DNA from: Fasciolopsis buskii
Taxonomy: Eukaryota > Platyhelminthes > Trematoda > Plagiorchiida > Fasciolidae
Direction: 5' to 3'
NCBI GenBank assembly: GCA_008360955.1
Contig: LUCM01001868.1
Span: 86,314 to 150,313 of the forward strand
Length of the DNA: 64,000 bases
The notes below the pieces were generated by a model. The model was not told where the DNA came from. It was given only the letters and a program-made list of their open reading frames with translations, and made no database searches. This document shows positions 1 to 12,160 of this stretch, in pieces (position 1 is the first letter of the stretch; the number at the start of each line of letters is the position of its first letter). The position numbers and the translations under genes are program-made.

Positions 1-349
1 CATAGACCGAATGCACTTGAATGTGCAGTTGATTCAATAATCTTCAACCCTTCCCACTCCCCACGGCCCTTTGTTCACTTCGCTCAGTTGTGATTGATTT
101 GTGCCGTTCCTATACTCATAAATCACCATCCATCTTTCCATGCGGAAGGCATCAGTTTTTCATTCATTCCTTCTCACTGTTTTCTTCTGTTTCTAAATTG
201 TTGGAACTCCGAGTGAAAGTTTTTTTTAATAAAATTGATTATCGTAACTTATTTTCTTTGTTGTCTGGTTTTTAACTGTCGATGTATAAACCCATTGACC
301 GACTTCATTTGACTTGATTGAGACACAAGTCAGAGTAATTGAAAGACAT
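1..349. other. No gene recognised
   Basis: Only short open frames are present, with no family resemblance, RNA gene or repeat that I can recognise. It is AT-rich flanking sequence to the left of the first dispersed repeat copy. Confidence 0.5.
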
Positions 350-1015
350 TCAAGCGCACGTCGCTAAATTGAACGTCTGAAGGTGCTCGAAAGTGCCATT
401 TATACAAGTTTTTGAACTAAGCTGTGTCAGGGGCACCAGATTACAAGGAAGACCAACGATCAGACATGCGTGTTCAACTCGGTCTGGTCGATATTCGTGA
501 CTATGACGCGAAACCTGTGGGTTCGGGACTCGGTCAAACTCACCGGTTCGATGGGCACACATGAGGCAGGCATCTCGGTTGCAGGCGGTGTGCAGGAGCA
601 ACCAGACTGGTGACTCACTGCTCGCGTAAATCTCTCAAGGCTGCTTTTCAACCTGGGTGTCTGGTGCAAGGTCAGTTCTCAAAAGCTGCTACCCAACGCA
701 CGACCAAACGGGGGCAAATTTTCCCATTACCAAGCAATGCCAAGGCAGCAGGACATCCAGGAGGTTTCGACTCTTTCTTTTTAGTCCCAATCAAAGCTCC
801 CTTACCACGGTGATCTAGTAGAAGCTTCTGCGGTGAAACGTGGGTGTTCTTCCGGATGGCTTGTTTAACCGGACGTTGAACGCCCAGCGCGGTTGTTATT
901 TGTGCGCTTCGTTCATACGCTATTGTCAAATAGGCTTAATCTCTTGTCACTCCTGATTGTCTTTTCTTTGTACTGGTAAAGTGTCTGCGTTGTCTATATT
1001 CCCTGTGTACAACCC
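350..1015 (-). repeat. Unnamed dispersed repeat, copy A
   Basis: This stretch is visibly related, with gaps, to 16,700-17,480, and its right part (about 835-1,000) is also related to the arms of the inverted repeat at 13.8-15.9 kb. Shared blocks include a 'CGGTGTGC' segment near 586, a 'GGTTTAACCG-ACGTTGA' block near 865 and a 'GACTGTCTT-like' block near 957. Read on the minus strand, about 902-845 encodes a segment similar to those of the other copies (ALGVQRPVKQAIRKN in this copy). The family is not one I can name. The shared peptide suggests remains of a coding mobile element, but no catalytic domain is visible. Confidence 0.55.
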
Positions 1016-2185
1016 CAACCAAGCATGGCACAGATAGTCCTAATTGTTAGGGAGAAGCAAACGTATTACGAGGACCATGTTAAGAAAATCGATCTTCCAA
1101 ACGCCTCAGCTTTCCATCTGGGAACCCCTGTAGCACATTGATATTTTGGAGAAAATGGATTATTTTTCTGAGATTTGTGTCGACGTCTGATACCAGTTTC
1201 ATGATATTTGTTCAACTGCGTTCGTTTTGTCGCACAGGAGATATAAACGTATCTGCTTGTGCTGCATTTTTCGAAAATTTCTGCTTTCGAATCGTCCTGA
1301 CCATTCGGCACTTCTCTGCCGTGATTTACCTGCGTGCGTATTGTCGTATCGGTATTATTTTGGTATCACGATGTATATATATATATATATATATAATGCA
1401 TTGTTCGCGTCTTGTTGTTGATTCGAGTCTGGTCCAACCTATCAACTATGGGAGCTTTATCAATCGCGGTTTCACAGTTCGGAAGTAGTCACGTTCGGGG
1501 TCGCACCCCGGGGCACCTTCTAAAATTCCCCCAAATGCAGACAACGAACCTCAATATAGACTTCGCAGATATTCATTGCTGCTGGTAGTTAGCGTACTAA
1601 TTTTGTTAAATCAAGTTTACTAGTAATTCATTCGAATTCAAACCAAGTGTGCTTTATGTGGACAGTCACACTTTCGATTTCCATATCTACAGGGGCCATC
1701 AAAATGATTTCATGCGGTAGAATCGACCGTGTACAACTTGTCTTTCGTTCACGTGAAATTTGCCGAATGGATTGTTGACTTTTGCACAAAGCAAGATCCC
1801 ATTAACGATGGATTTTACACACTCGCTTTTTCAGTTTTATGTGTTGCGTCACCTCATCTAATAAAGGTGTCGGTTTTTATATTACTAATAGGTGTAAGTT
1901 GAGTCTATTAATTCCTAAACTGGTTTGCTATCCTTTCATCCCGTAACCCATATTAGACTTACATGTAAACCAACTCGCGGTATTGCGGGTTGTTATTTCA
2001 CCTCGCGCGATTCTTACTTGCAAGTCTGATTCTGTTACAGTGGGTTATGGGTTTTAATTTCCGATTTGGGCCCGTCCGTAGCTTGATCGAATAGTCCCCT
2101 CAAATTAAGCTTACAGTTTGGCATGGTGAATCTGACTTATTCTTAAATGCTTAATGCTCACTGGTTAAATGATTATAACTCCTGT
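1016..2185. other. Unassigned sequence with a TA microsatellite
   Basis: A run of about 11 TA units lies at 1,373-1,395. Nothing else is recognisable, and open frames are short and unlike known proteins. Confidence 0.5.
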
Positions 2186-2189
2186 CTAG

Positions 2190-3475
2190 CTGAATGTTTC
2201 CGGTGATCCCATGCTTCTTAGGAGGCGTATTATATCCTTTGGTCTGCGTGAACCAGTCCATCAGGCTATACAAACCATGTGCGAAGAGGGACCGATAAGA
2301 CCCGTTGGATCTTCAAAGTGTGCCACACCTATTGTAACTCTGCTGAAGGCTTATGGTAAAACTCCACGAATCTGCTGTGGCTGTCAGTTGACTTAAAATA
2401 AGAAATTATGTCACTGCTTAACCGGAAAACTATCGTTTAGCCGCTCCAAAGGTATTTTTGGTAATTGATCTAAAAGTATCGATCTATAAATTCCACTTGG
2501 TGTTGCATCCAATTTGCTGGCAGTCATAAATATTACACTTGGCTCCTACAAATATAATTTCCTCTATTTTGGTTGACATGTACCGCCAGTACTTTTTCGA
2601 CAGTTCTTCATGTTTATCGTTGCCGGTTGTTTGATGATGTTGAGTCATATTAGGTTAATGTGGCGGTCCATGCCCCATCTAAATACCTACGTGGTTCTCC
2701 TGTATGCCGTCTGCTCGAAATATTCATTCCGTTAAAGTTTGCTATCTGCAACCCAGAAGTGTGTTTTATTGTTGAAAAGTTCTGCCCTATTCGTTCTAAG
2801 ATCAGTTCTGTTGGAATTCTACCTGACCCCGGGCAACTGTTACCGTTGGTTGATATTACCTTCCCCGATGAGATAAGTGCACTTCGTTCGATTTCAAGTG
2901 TTCTGCAATAGTATTCTCGGTTTATCGCAAACATCTCGTAGAAAGTCAGTGGCTTGTTTGACATTCTTTCTCACATGTATTCCTAAGGTCCTCATCTCCT
3001 GGAAAGACATTGCGAAATCTTTTATTGTTTTTTTTTCAGTCGGATGTTGTCCTAAACTCTTTTTCTCCCAATGATCCTTCTCTTGTAATTAGAGATGCTT
3101 CTCCTACAGGCATTGGTGCAGTTCTGGAATAAAATGGGCAATTTTTAATTAGCATTTTTAAGAGGCTCACGTAAGCTTAAAGCGGATGTTCCCAAACACA
3201 AAAAAGCATTATCAGTCTACTGGGCAATCATATTTCTCTACGGGAAGAAGTTCACTATCGCCACTGACCATAAAGCTTAAACTTTTTGTATCATTCCACA
3301 TAATCGCTGTCAAAATCCTCAGCCATATTGGTTCGACATTTGCCTATTGTATTAAGCTCCTACGACTACAGCGTCACCCATAGAAGCGCAAAAACGTCTA
3401 ATATACGGACTTTCTGCTCCTAAATGCTCAATTCTCTCTACCGCCCCAGGCGTCGGATTGTTTATTTCTATAGCC
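2190..3475 (+). mobile_element. Ty3/gypsy-type LTR retrotransposon pol fragment (decayed)
   Basis: The frame at 2,211-2,396 reads like the start of a Ty3/gypsy reverse transcriptase: a basic stretch, then 'GPIRPVGSSKCATPIV' and 'GKTPRICC', the family's entry into the palm domain. Further right, frames near 2,570-2,650 and 2,820-2,940 resemble the later RT and connection region ('DPGQLLPLVDI', then 'YYSRFIAN' in another frame). Frames near 3,200-3,290 resemble RNase H ('ALSVYWAI', 'KFTIATDHKALNFLYHST'). Pieces fall in different frames with several stops, so this is a dead copy. No LTRs, protease or integrase were found. It ends where the minus-strand RTE tail begins at about 3,490, suggesting interruption by that insertion. 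Confidence 0.75.
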
Positions 3476-3489
3476 ACTTCCCGTAACGC

Positions 3490-3978
3490 TAGATCGTCAT
3501 CATCATCGTTCAGCGTTAAACAGCGAGGCAAGCCTCACTGGCCGCTGCCTTCTCCTCAGGGTTCGCGTTTCTTTAGAAAGAGTGAATATCCAAGGGGATC
3601 AGGGAGTGGACCTACACAGGCGGGACAACATAAGACGCTGCTGTAACCAACACATGGAACACAGTCTAGCTGCACAAGCGCACGTGTTTTCAATCATTCT
3701 GATTCGATAGAAAATGACAGCACGATCGCCACTGTTCACAGTTCACTGCCATATCCTTCATTGTCTCCAGCCATCTAGTTGACGAGTCTTTCGAAATTCG
3801 ACCGCGAGGACGTGAGACACTAACTTCATCTAAGTTCGCTGTACATTTCTTCATTCCACGTTGCCACGTCATCTGTTTGCCTTCACATGGCTTCTTCCAC
3901 TCCGTGGGAGGAATGCAAAACAGGGCACGGTACGGTCGATGATTGTTCGCCATGCGCAGCATGTGACCCAACAAGCAG
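3490..3978 (-). mobile_element. RTE-type LINE 3' end (5'-truncated)
   Basis: The minus-strand frame 3,974-3,690 (94 residues) is the C-terminal tail of an RTE polyprotein: 'LGHMLRMANNHRPYRALFC', then 'WKKPCEGKQMTWQRGMKK', ending 'CEQWRSCCHFLSNQND' and a stop. The closest relative in the window is the plus-strand copy at 47,183-47,825, whose last 19 residues are the same except for the final one. Beyond the stop is a 3' UTR of about 190 bases that finishes in a short GAT-rich tail at about 3,512-3,495. The copy starts abruptly in the middle of the protein, the usual 5' truncation of target-primed LINE insertion. Confidence 0.85.
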
Positions 3979-3979
3979 A

Positions 3980-4754
3980 AAACTTTGCTCGCGCCCTTAG
4001 AAGTGCTGTTCGTTTTGTCTGTCCTCGCTTATTTATAGAGCTTGATTGTGCTGTAGATAGCTTATTGTTGCAATACTGTGGTGCTATTTTTGCACGAGTC
4101 AACGTCCGACCCACGGTGTTTACGTTCTAATTCGCCGTAATTTTCTTTCGCTGCTCTTAGCTTTTTTAGGGTAATACACCTAGCCCTTCCATTGAGGTCA
4201 TGCTGACAAGTAGTGGTAAACGAATGATCACAATGTTTGACTGTCAAGATTTGACAAACCGCAGAAGGCATATAGATAAGGTACAGTTCAATGTTCGGTC
4301 AGTTTGAAGTTATTTCTAGTGCAGTCTCACCCAATAGCACGACCCATTTAGATAGTAAAAGTCAATCTGAACTAAATGTAGTCCATAGAAATCCAACGGT
4401 TACCGAAGACCTCGCAGTTCGAAAATCTGAAAGATTATTTGTCATGCCAAGAAAAGATTAAGGACATTCAAATCAAAATACAACGTGCGTTGGATGTGAC
4501 ATGGAAGATTGGCTGTGTTCCTAAGTTTTCACATTTTCGCAGTATTTCTTTGCAGTAATGTTCTAAAAACTCAGTTGCACGTAATACGGGTATGTTGCAG
4601 TATATTGCACTCTGTTTGTTCAAACTCCGAACTAGACTGCGAAATACTGGCGCTCAAGCACATACGCTATCGTATGGTCGTTGGCCATAAGGCGTTCGCC
4701 TTAGCATTACTCACATTTCAAATGACATCTATCTAACCGGGTACAGTGGAGCAG
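3980..4754. other. Unassigned sequence
   Basis: Neither strand has a frame of recognisable family, and no tandem repeat or RNA gene is visible. It lies between an RTE 3' end and a SINE. Confidence 0.5.
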
Positions 4755-4755
4755 A

Positions 4756-4937
4756 TCCTAGCCGGCGGTGGACAAACGGATAAGGCCGTGACTTTTAGAC
4801 GTGAAGGTCGCGAGTTCGAATCCTCCCACTGTCGGTCAAATTCCCCACTTGGCAGCCCTGTGTTGGCCGCGGCCCCGTCCCTGAAATTGGTGTACATTGT
4901 TGTTTCATTAATAAAGGAAGTAAAAGATAACACATAA
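4756..4937 (+). repeat. tRNA-derived SINE, family 1
   Basis: The head is tRNA-like: an A-box-like segment at about 4,763-4,779 and a clear B box around 4,806-4,823 ('GCGAGTTCGAATCC'). The body carries 'TTGGCAGCCCTGTGTTGGCC' and the element ends in an A-rich tail 'AATAAAGGAAGTAAAA'. The same head, body and tail recur at 6,357-6,518, 51,370-51,466, 59,541-59,714 and 61,839-62,010. Dispersed copies on both strands plus RNA polymerase III promoter boxes identify a SINE, not a functional tRNA gene. Confidence 0.8.
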
Positions 4938-5442
4938 AGTGTGCGCAAATTGGCAGAAATCTACGTCAGAGTGGAAACATGTTCAAGTCCTGAGCCACAA
5001 AATGATGGCAGGTATTTGAATCTTTTACTCTGATGCCACTGGCAAAAAGCTTTCACTAGGTAATCGCGTGTTGCAAGACCCATGTCTTGGTACACTGCTG
5101 ATCGAATTATATGATCTTCATCAGGGAAAATTCGTTTTATTTGTAGACAATTAGGAATTTTTTCTTCAAATAAAAATGCCACACAGGGAATGGGACTTAT
5201 TTCCATTATTTTTCTGACATCAATGAAAAACCGGAAGGGCACCAGTTGACCGAGGATATCTTTGAGCCAGCTTGTTCTACTTAATGTACCGAACCCGTTC
5301 TCCGATGAGTTTTAAAACGTCGAAGTTTTCTGTTGGACGGCAGTTCTCGGAAGTTTCCACGTAAAGGACAACCTGATTACTTTCGGGGATACAAAGACAA
5401 CTTTGGGGCAAATAAAAATTTATGCGAAAACCCTGAGAATCG
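4938..5442. other. Unassigned sequence upstream of a BEL/Pao fragment
   Basis: Frames here are broken and unrecognised. This could be more of the BEL/Pao element that follows, too decayed to place. Confidence 0.4.
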
Positions 5443-5910
5443 TTGAATATTACTAGACCGAGCGGACGTCAAATTGCAAATAGCTATCGGAGGCTTTATC
5501 GAAAAATGAAAGAGCAAACATTTCTATTGAGTCTCCCTTGGAGCACTTTATCAGCGGAGAATACTTTAGGTATTCATTTAGATGCAGAACATGAAAAATT
5601 CTATTTACGATTGAAAATTAAAATGATATCACTAACACAGGATGGGATATTTTCGTCAGTAGCGAGTCTCTACGGCCCGTTAGCTTGGCCTCGCCGAGGC
5701 CGGTTCAAGGAAAGACGATTTTACAGCAACTATCTAAGGAGAGAACATAATTGGCCGAACCACCAAGCTGACCGCATCAAAGTATTTGGTTTAAAATATT
5801 GAAAGGCCTAAGCAAAGCAAAACAAACGGAGTTTCTCCGGTGGTACACGACACCTGGGACGTCATAGTTAAAAGCTACTTGCCCGGATAAGTTCGGCGCC
5901 GGTGAAGGCA
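5443..5910 (+). mobile_element. BEL/Pao-type LTR retrotransposon pol fragment (decayed)
   Basis: Residues 41-82 of the 5,443-5,802 frame have the pattern that follows the reverse transcriptase in BEL/Pao elements: 'LGIHLDAEHEKFYLRLKIK', then 'LTQDGIFSSVASLYGPL'. The family signature is LGxxWD, an F-x-F stretch, TKRxILS and DPLG. Shifted frames from about 5,700 continue with 'PVQGKTILQQLSKE' and 'IWFKILKGLSKAKQ', as expected downstream. At least two frameshifts and internal stops show it is inactive. No LTR, protease or integrase is seen nearby. Confidence 0.6.
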
Positions 5911-6356
5911 GTTTCCATACCAAGGTCAAGGTTTATCGGCGGCAATGGTGATGGTGAGGAAGATGAAATTACTTAGTGTCTTGACGGGGTAAACGGAAGT
6001 ACACTGCTTATGACATATTGTTTCGTGGTGTTTCGTCTTTTTAACAAATTGATAAAACCAAAAGTCCATTTCTAAGAGGAGCGAACAGGTAGTCACGTGA
6101 AGATCCAGGACAAAGTGGTGCCTTTCAAAAACGGCTAATAATAATAGTAATAAAAGTGGTATATTTCTCCAACAGTTGCACATGCGTGCTTGGTTCAATA
6201 GTCAAACGTTAGAGATGTATAAGTAGTTGCAGGGAAGAAGCTCATTTACCGGTGAGAGGAAAATGCGCAGTTTATCCAGATTGCATGTTTTGTTTGGAAA
6301 AATACAAACGGCGTTCTCCCGGGAACAAAGTGCGTACATGACCTGATCGATTGTCT

Positions 6357-6518
6357 TTTACTTCCTCTTGTCAGTGAAATAACTACAAATTTTTCAGCAA
6401 GGGCAACGAGGTCAACAAAAGGCTGCCAAGTGGAGAAATTGATCGGCAGTGGGAGGTTTCGAACCTGCAACTCTTGTGCCCAAACGTCACAACCTTATCC
6501 GCGTGGCCACCCCTGGCG
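6357..6518 (-). repeat. tRNA-derived SINE, family 1
   Basis: Read on the minus strand, this carries the same tRNA-like head as the copy at 4,756 (B box 'GCAGGTTCGAAACCTCC' at about 6,467-6,451), the body segment 'CTTGGCAGCC' and a tail ending 'GAGGAAGTAAAA'. It is full length or nearly so. Confidence 0.8.
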
Positions 6519-9500
6519 CAGTATTCAAATGACAAATATTGGCAAATGTCCAGATACGGCCGAAGCAGTAGGAATTGACGAGTTTACGATATGGATATGA
6601 AAGTTAAACCGCGACGAATAAAGTCAATAAAAATCAGGAGTACGGATAAACCTAATAAAATGGACGAAAACAGGTAGACGGGAGAATACAAGTGGACAAT
6701 AGATCTCCAATATTAAAACGAGGGTGAAAGAGTCGTCTGTCATTTCAACGTGGCTCCCTCAGCCCAGAAGTTACTTAAATGCCATTCAAACATGAACAGA
6801 CTAATTGACTGGTAAACTGTTTGATTGAGCCGCGAACGTTGTTAAGTATAAGTTGTTTCTATTCAATATGTGTGATTATTGAATTCAAAGGCAGATTTTC
6901 AAAATAGTTCTTTACACCGCGGACCAGAGTCTTTCAAACTTCGTATTCCGGAATGTGATCAGAAGTCCATGATTCTAACGTCCCTATGGCCATCCTGCAA
7001 TCAGTGCCACTACCATCTACTATGGTTGTAGAATCAACTTAAGATTTGCGTGACTCCTGAAAGTCTCTATTTCCGCAGGAGAGCGCATTTTCCACATGTC
7101 CGGCTGCCATCGCTGTGGATGCGAAAAACTATACGACAAATTCTAGGTTTTCTGGTAGGGAGTTGAATGTTTCTGTCAGTTTAAGCTTTAACACAGGTAG
7201 TATATTAAATGGGTCTCGAATAATGATATTTGCGTGAACGGATTTGTGAAACAACATGTGCACGAGCGGTGGTATTGCTAAGCACAAAAATTTCCCATAG
7301 TGCGTTATGTGAATGACGAGTGGTGGGAAAACATTCGGTACTTATCAAGACAGTAGTATTTGGCATAGTGGCACGAGCGGAGAACCCAGGTTTGACGTTT
7401 ATTTACGATGCATCATGTTTGAGTGATATCCGTTAAAGCTATACAAACGACTAACTTTTTTTACAAGTAAAAAATGCATGTATTAACACACGGTGAACCG
7501 TTCAGAATTATGAACAGGATGCTTTCTTGTTGATAACGGCGTGGAGACGGAGAAAAAAGCAAGCGTTCCGCAAGTCGTTATAAGCCTTTGGCCTCACGGA
7601 AGGCACCGATGACGTTTGCGTCTCCGTTATTCCCGTTGCATTCGTCCAGTAAGCGCGCCTTCCGGTTGACGCGCGTACATTCCTTATTTCTTGTCCTCAT
7701 CAGTAGTATTCGAACTAATACATCTGTGCCTTTCTCCGGCATTTTTAACAATCCCTATGGGCTATTCGTCTCGGTACTTACGTATTTTGGCAAAAAACGA
7801 TGTCCCCACGGCGAATGATCCCATTTTGCCAACTCCCTCTTGAAGAGCCCGAAAGGTCGGGAGATACTTCCTTGTTAATCGCTTGCAAACCACTTGTGTA
7901 AGGAAATTTTCTTGTTCCCAGTATTTAAGGCGGGTAACCCTCAATTCAGTTTCAACCTAATCGCCTACAATAAACCTTTGGATGTGGAAATAATTTGGTG
8001 TTAGGGCCAGACACTCCGTCTAAGATTACTGTGATTAATGGTATGCTGTTCAGGATGCGTTCAGTCTCAACCAGCAGTTTGTGCAATGTCTCCTCATTCG
8101 GACTGAATGATTCATTTCCAGACTCCGCCGCGGGGATTGGAGTAGGGCAAGTTGGCGCGTCGACACAGCTTTCATGTTGAGTTGGTTATCGAATCTGTGT
8201 TTATTTATCCGTCGCTAGCAACTCTTGAGATCCTTTTGCGCATACACGAAGTTCGATTCATTGTCCGAGTATATATTCTTTGTCATGCATATTCTTGCGA
8301 CAAACCGTTTTAATGCCCTGAGGAATAGACTCGTGATCATCTTGTACGACATTTTCAAGCTTTTTTCCATAGCACGGCTTCTGTTCGCGATTATGAGCAC
8401 GAATTGATCGATCGCGGTTTCTGCGAAAGACAGATGACCATCAACCACCCTGAATTCTGGAATACGACCCGTCAGTTGTCTTCAAAGGGTATCATTTTAT
8501 TTCTTACAGCAGGAGCAGCAAGAAGTTATTCACTTTACCTTGGATCTGCCGTTTTCATTCTACAATCTTTGCCACCGCGCTATTCAATGGGTGATTTTCG
8601 CCCGCATGCCCTTCTAGTACTTGGCAGAGCCCAATTATGAGGTCCAAAATATGGTGTTAACTAGGCAGTATGACCGAATGTTTGGCTTCAAATTTTACGT
8701 CGGTGTTTTGCAGTCATTCCCCAACTCTTGGAAATCCATCGAGCAACACAAGATTGAATTCATAACACCGGCATTCACTGGCGCAGTCCAACTTAGTCTT
8801 ACAAGAGGGCTTTAGCTCGAATGAAAAATTTCTCGGCTTCAACAAACGTACCGCGTTCCTCTCGAATTGTTAAATCTCTGTCGCAGTTGCCTCCAAGCCG
8901 TTTAATCTGCCTTCTAGCAGTCTCCCTTTCGATGAATTCAACCGGCACCTATACCTTTCCCACCAACCCATTGCTTGGAGCAACTTAGGCCCACTAGAAA
9001 AGTAACAATCGGTTTAGCAAAACCTCGAGGTTCCCAGTTCGGATGTTTATAACTGTGCGCGTGAACTTTAGCTTCTCGTCTAAAACTCCGGGCACTCCGT
9101 TAGAGGGGCTAGTTATTCCCGTTTTCTAGGTAGAAGGTCCAGCCCATTTGTCCACAAGGATAATTTATCGTCGTTTTAAATCACGATGACTAAAAAAGAA
9201 CTTTCTTCGATGCGACTCCGTAGGACGAATGCTAAAAATAACTTGTGTATAGTTTTTGTATTCTCTTTTGTCACTTGGTCCTAGACACAGAATTCCGTTT
9301 TAGGCAACATTCTGCCTCCTGTCCCAGTCGCATTAAACACATCTTTTAGATGAGGGAACAGTGGGACTTTAAACAATTTAACGGATATAGCCGATCAAAC
9401 GTACATTCCGTTGAAACGTGCACGCCAAATCCTTAATTCACTTGCCTCTACGACGTGTGCTGTTAACTTGGTAGAGGGTATACGTGTTTTGGCTGCCACA

Positions 9501-11390
9501 GACTGTGCGGGTAGGGAATTTTCTGGACTAACGGTATCGCCACTCACACTACATGTTGTTGCACACCGTAAATTCCGTGAACTCTCATGGCTTATGATCC
9601 TCTTACTATTTAATTGGATCATATAAGAGCCTGGTTTGACACGCATATTGCCGAAGCCCGCCAAAACGATCAAAGTTCATCTTCCAGCTTGCCGAACATC
9701 CGTTGTTATTAGTCAAACAAGGCTGGAAAACGTGTCAATTTGTGAAACCGGAGGGGATATTAAATCAAAGCTGTGATTCTGCTGCAATAGGAGATAGGTA
9801 AGCGCGCTGGCTGCATGAGCGCGGCAGGCACATTTGTATCACTAACTTCCGACCGTATTTTTCCTCCTCGAATCTGAAGATTTTGGCCGACTAGGCGGAA
9901 GACCATTTTGAACTCTCTCCATTAATTTACTAATCTCATATCATCAGTAAACAAATCACATCCAGTCACTTCTACGTCTCCACCACGTACCGCGCCATTC
10001 ACTTGGTTTATGGGGGTTACCGTTTTAAAAAGACATCACATTCATGAAGCCTGTCCAAGTTTAGAAAAAATTTTGTTCTCGAATCTTTCTTGTGTCATTG
10101 CACTGGCCGCAAATTCAAATTTGTGTTCTTGTAGATGTTTATTGTATTTTAGTTTGATATCTTAGAATTTTCCGGACCAATATTGTTTTGACAAGGGACT
10201 CTCGTCAGTTTGATTAGGCGTAGCTGGAAAACTGTGCAGAAGCCTTACAGATATGGCGAAAAATATTCTTTCCTTCATTAGGGTACCTTAAATCCGGGCG
10301 ATGCCTGGGGGTGTTCGTCAATTGCTTTTGTTCATTACAAATTAAAAGAAATAAAAGTGTCCAGCAGCGTAGATCAGAAGGACCCACCTTTTGTTCAACC
10401 TGTAGCGGATGTCCCAGGTGCTCCTAGGGCTGGGGATTATTTTGGCGAACTTGGAAATAACCGCGATGGAGGCGACATACAAAAACAATATTAACATGGC
10501 ACATATTTTGGGTTTGTGAAAGGCATACAATGACTCATGACCAAAATATGACAACCATACCACAGCAAAGAGGAGTAGCAGAGCCGAACAGCTGCGTGAA
10601 TAAACACGTTAAAAGCCAAAATGCAAAGTGGAGGAAAAAATAGCCCCACTCTGCGTAAAAATGAAGATCATCAGTCGTTCAAAAAATCAAGGAAAGTTTA
10701 GCAAATTTAAACGACAACAAATGCATGGGCACTATATTTTACGTGCATCAACCAGCACTGATATGCAGAGAAGTAAGAAACACCATGCTTGGAGCAAGGT
10801 TTGGCCGAGACAAATCAAGATTGCAGTTAAACCTGGCGATGGACTAGTGTGGAACAGACTGGAAAGCACGAAGAAAATGCCACAATTTCATTTAATGACG
10901 AATGATATCACAGAATTCACGATGGTTAAAATGCTTCACGGATTAATTCTGACCACCGAGATCGACGAGAAACGGTAAAATATTGTGAAACTGGGAAACC
11001 AGTTTCCGATTTAAAGCGAGGGCCATTGTTGAGCAAACGCTTATTACGATAAGGAAATAACAAAAACCGATAAGCCGAGGTCGAAGCATTAAAGAAGAAT
11101 CAATAACTAAGATCGACAATCGGGAGGAAAATCATCAAGGTTCTCTAAACTGAACATTTAAAGATATAAGTAATGAGCACTTGAAATCCTTGAAAATTTC
11201 CAATGAGCAAATTGAGAAAACATAAGCTGGCGAACAAGTTCGTTTCAGTGATTCGTACTCATGACATTGCATCACTATATATTCGGAAAAAATTCACTAT
11301 AAAAAGGATTGGATTAGTCAGATACAAATATGGGTGGGGAAGGGATTTGTGGTGTTACATGCATAACCTGAATACACAAGAATATGTTGT
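6519..11390. other. Unassigned 4.9 kb
   Basis: No frame here could be assigned with confidence. The longest are 10,628-10,978 (+, 116 residues, basic, no known motif) and 9,673-9,395 (-, 92 residues). The frame 10,563-10,342 (-) has a hydrophobic stretch that could be a chance membrane segment. A piece around 8,485-8,590 weakly recalls Ty3 reverse transcriptase. No tandem repeats or RNA genes are visible. Confidence 0.4.
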
Positions 11391-11391
11391 G

Positions 11392-12160
11392 TTAATTGTT
11401 TTGTTGTCTAGGATTTGCGCTGGGATGGAGGGTGGGCCAGGGGAGTTGAAATTGTTTTTGAGAGCAAAGTGGAGGTTTCTGAAGACGGATTGCGACAGCT
11501 TCCGCAGTGCTTAAGAGGCGACACTTTGTCAACCGGGATTGTTGAGCTCTGACCTTATACAGGGTCCGGAAAGCTTGCATCACATTCACGGTGTGGTTAG
11601 TCAGTGCTAGATGTGAAACGACTGCGCTATTAAGTGACTTAATTGCTCCGGTGCCCAATCATACAGGATGGTGCTAACGGATGCGTTCAGACAAGCGCCT
11701 GGTCGTGCGGCCAATGTACATTGTCCCACAGGAACATTTGAACGAATAGATACAAAACGAGCCTGCAGAATCAGGGATTTTGTCCTTCAACGGTAATGAC
11801 ACTACGGGGCGGAATTTAAACAAGATTCGAAGCTTGACTACGTGAAATGTCTTATTGATAGCGCTAGTCGGTCTTCGTCGTGCTATCTCTGTCAGCGTGA
11901 CACCTGTGAATGACAAAGATATGTATACTGGCTTTCTTCCCACCGTGGGCCTCCTAGGAACTTCCTGTTCTGTCTCCAACATCTTGTCAATTAATCTAAT
12001 CGGGGAACCATTTTCGGTGAATACTCTTCTGACTGTCTGCAGTTCAGCTTCAGGAGTATCATCTGTGCATATTCTTTTTGTTCTGTCTATGAGACATCCA
12101 ATTAGATTGCTCTTCACCGCAAATCCCTTCCCCACTCATATTTTTATCTGACTAATCCAA
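11392..12160 (-). mobile_element. Penelope-like element, 3' half with GIY-YIG endonuclease (decayed)
   Basis: The minus-strand frame 12,135-11,674 contains the region between reverse transcriptase and endonuclease ('DRTKRICTDDTPEAELQTV', 'ENGSPIRLIDKML', 'KPVYISLSFTG'). It is followed by the GIY-YIG core 'CSCGTMYIGRTTRRLSERIR'. The same frame then has two stops near 11,672 and 11,660 and continues as 'GTGAIKSLNSAVVSHLALTNH', 'LLSTAEAVAIRLQKP', 'LPWP', the usual end of the endonuclease. The element is cut just upstream of the connector, so the reverse transcriptase is missing. Penelope-like elements insert through this endonuclease. Confidence 0.85.

Noticed and set aside
4760..4830. A functional tRNA gene on the plus strand
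   Set aside because: The B box is good, but the same unit with a common body and tail is dispersed in five copies.
8450..8620. Weak Ty3 reverse transcriptase resemblance ('KKLFTLPWICRFHS')
   Set aside because: It is a short match in a shifted frame with no flanking pol landmarks. It is not enough to call.
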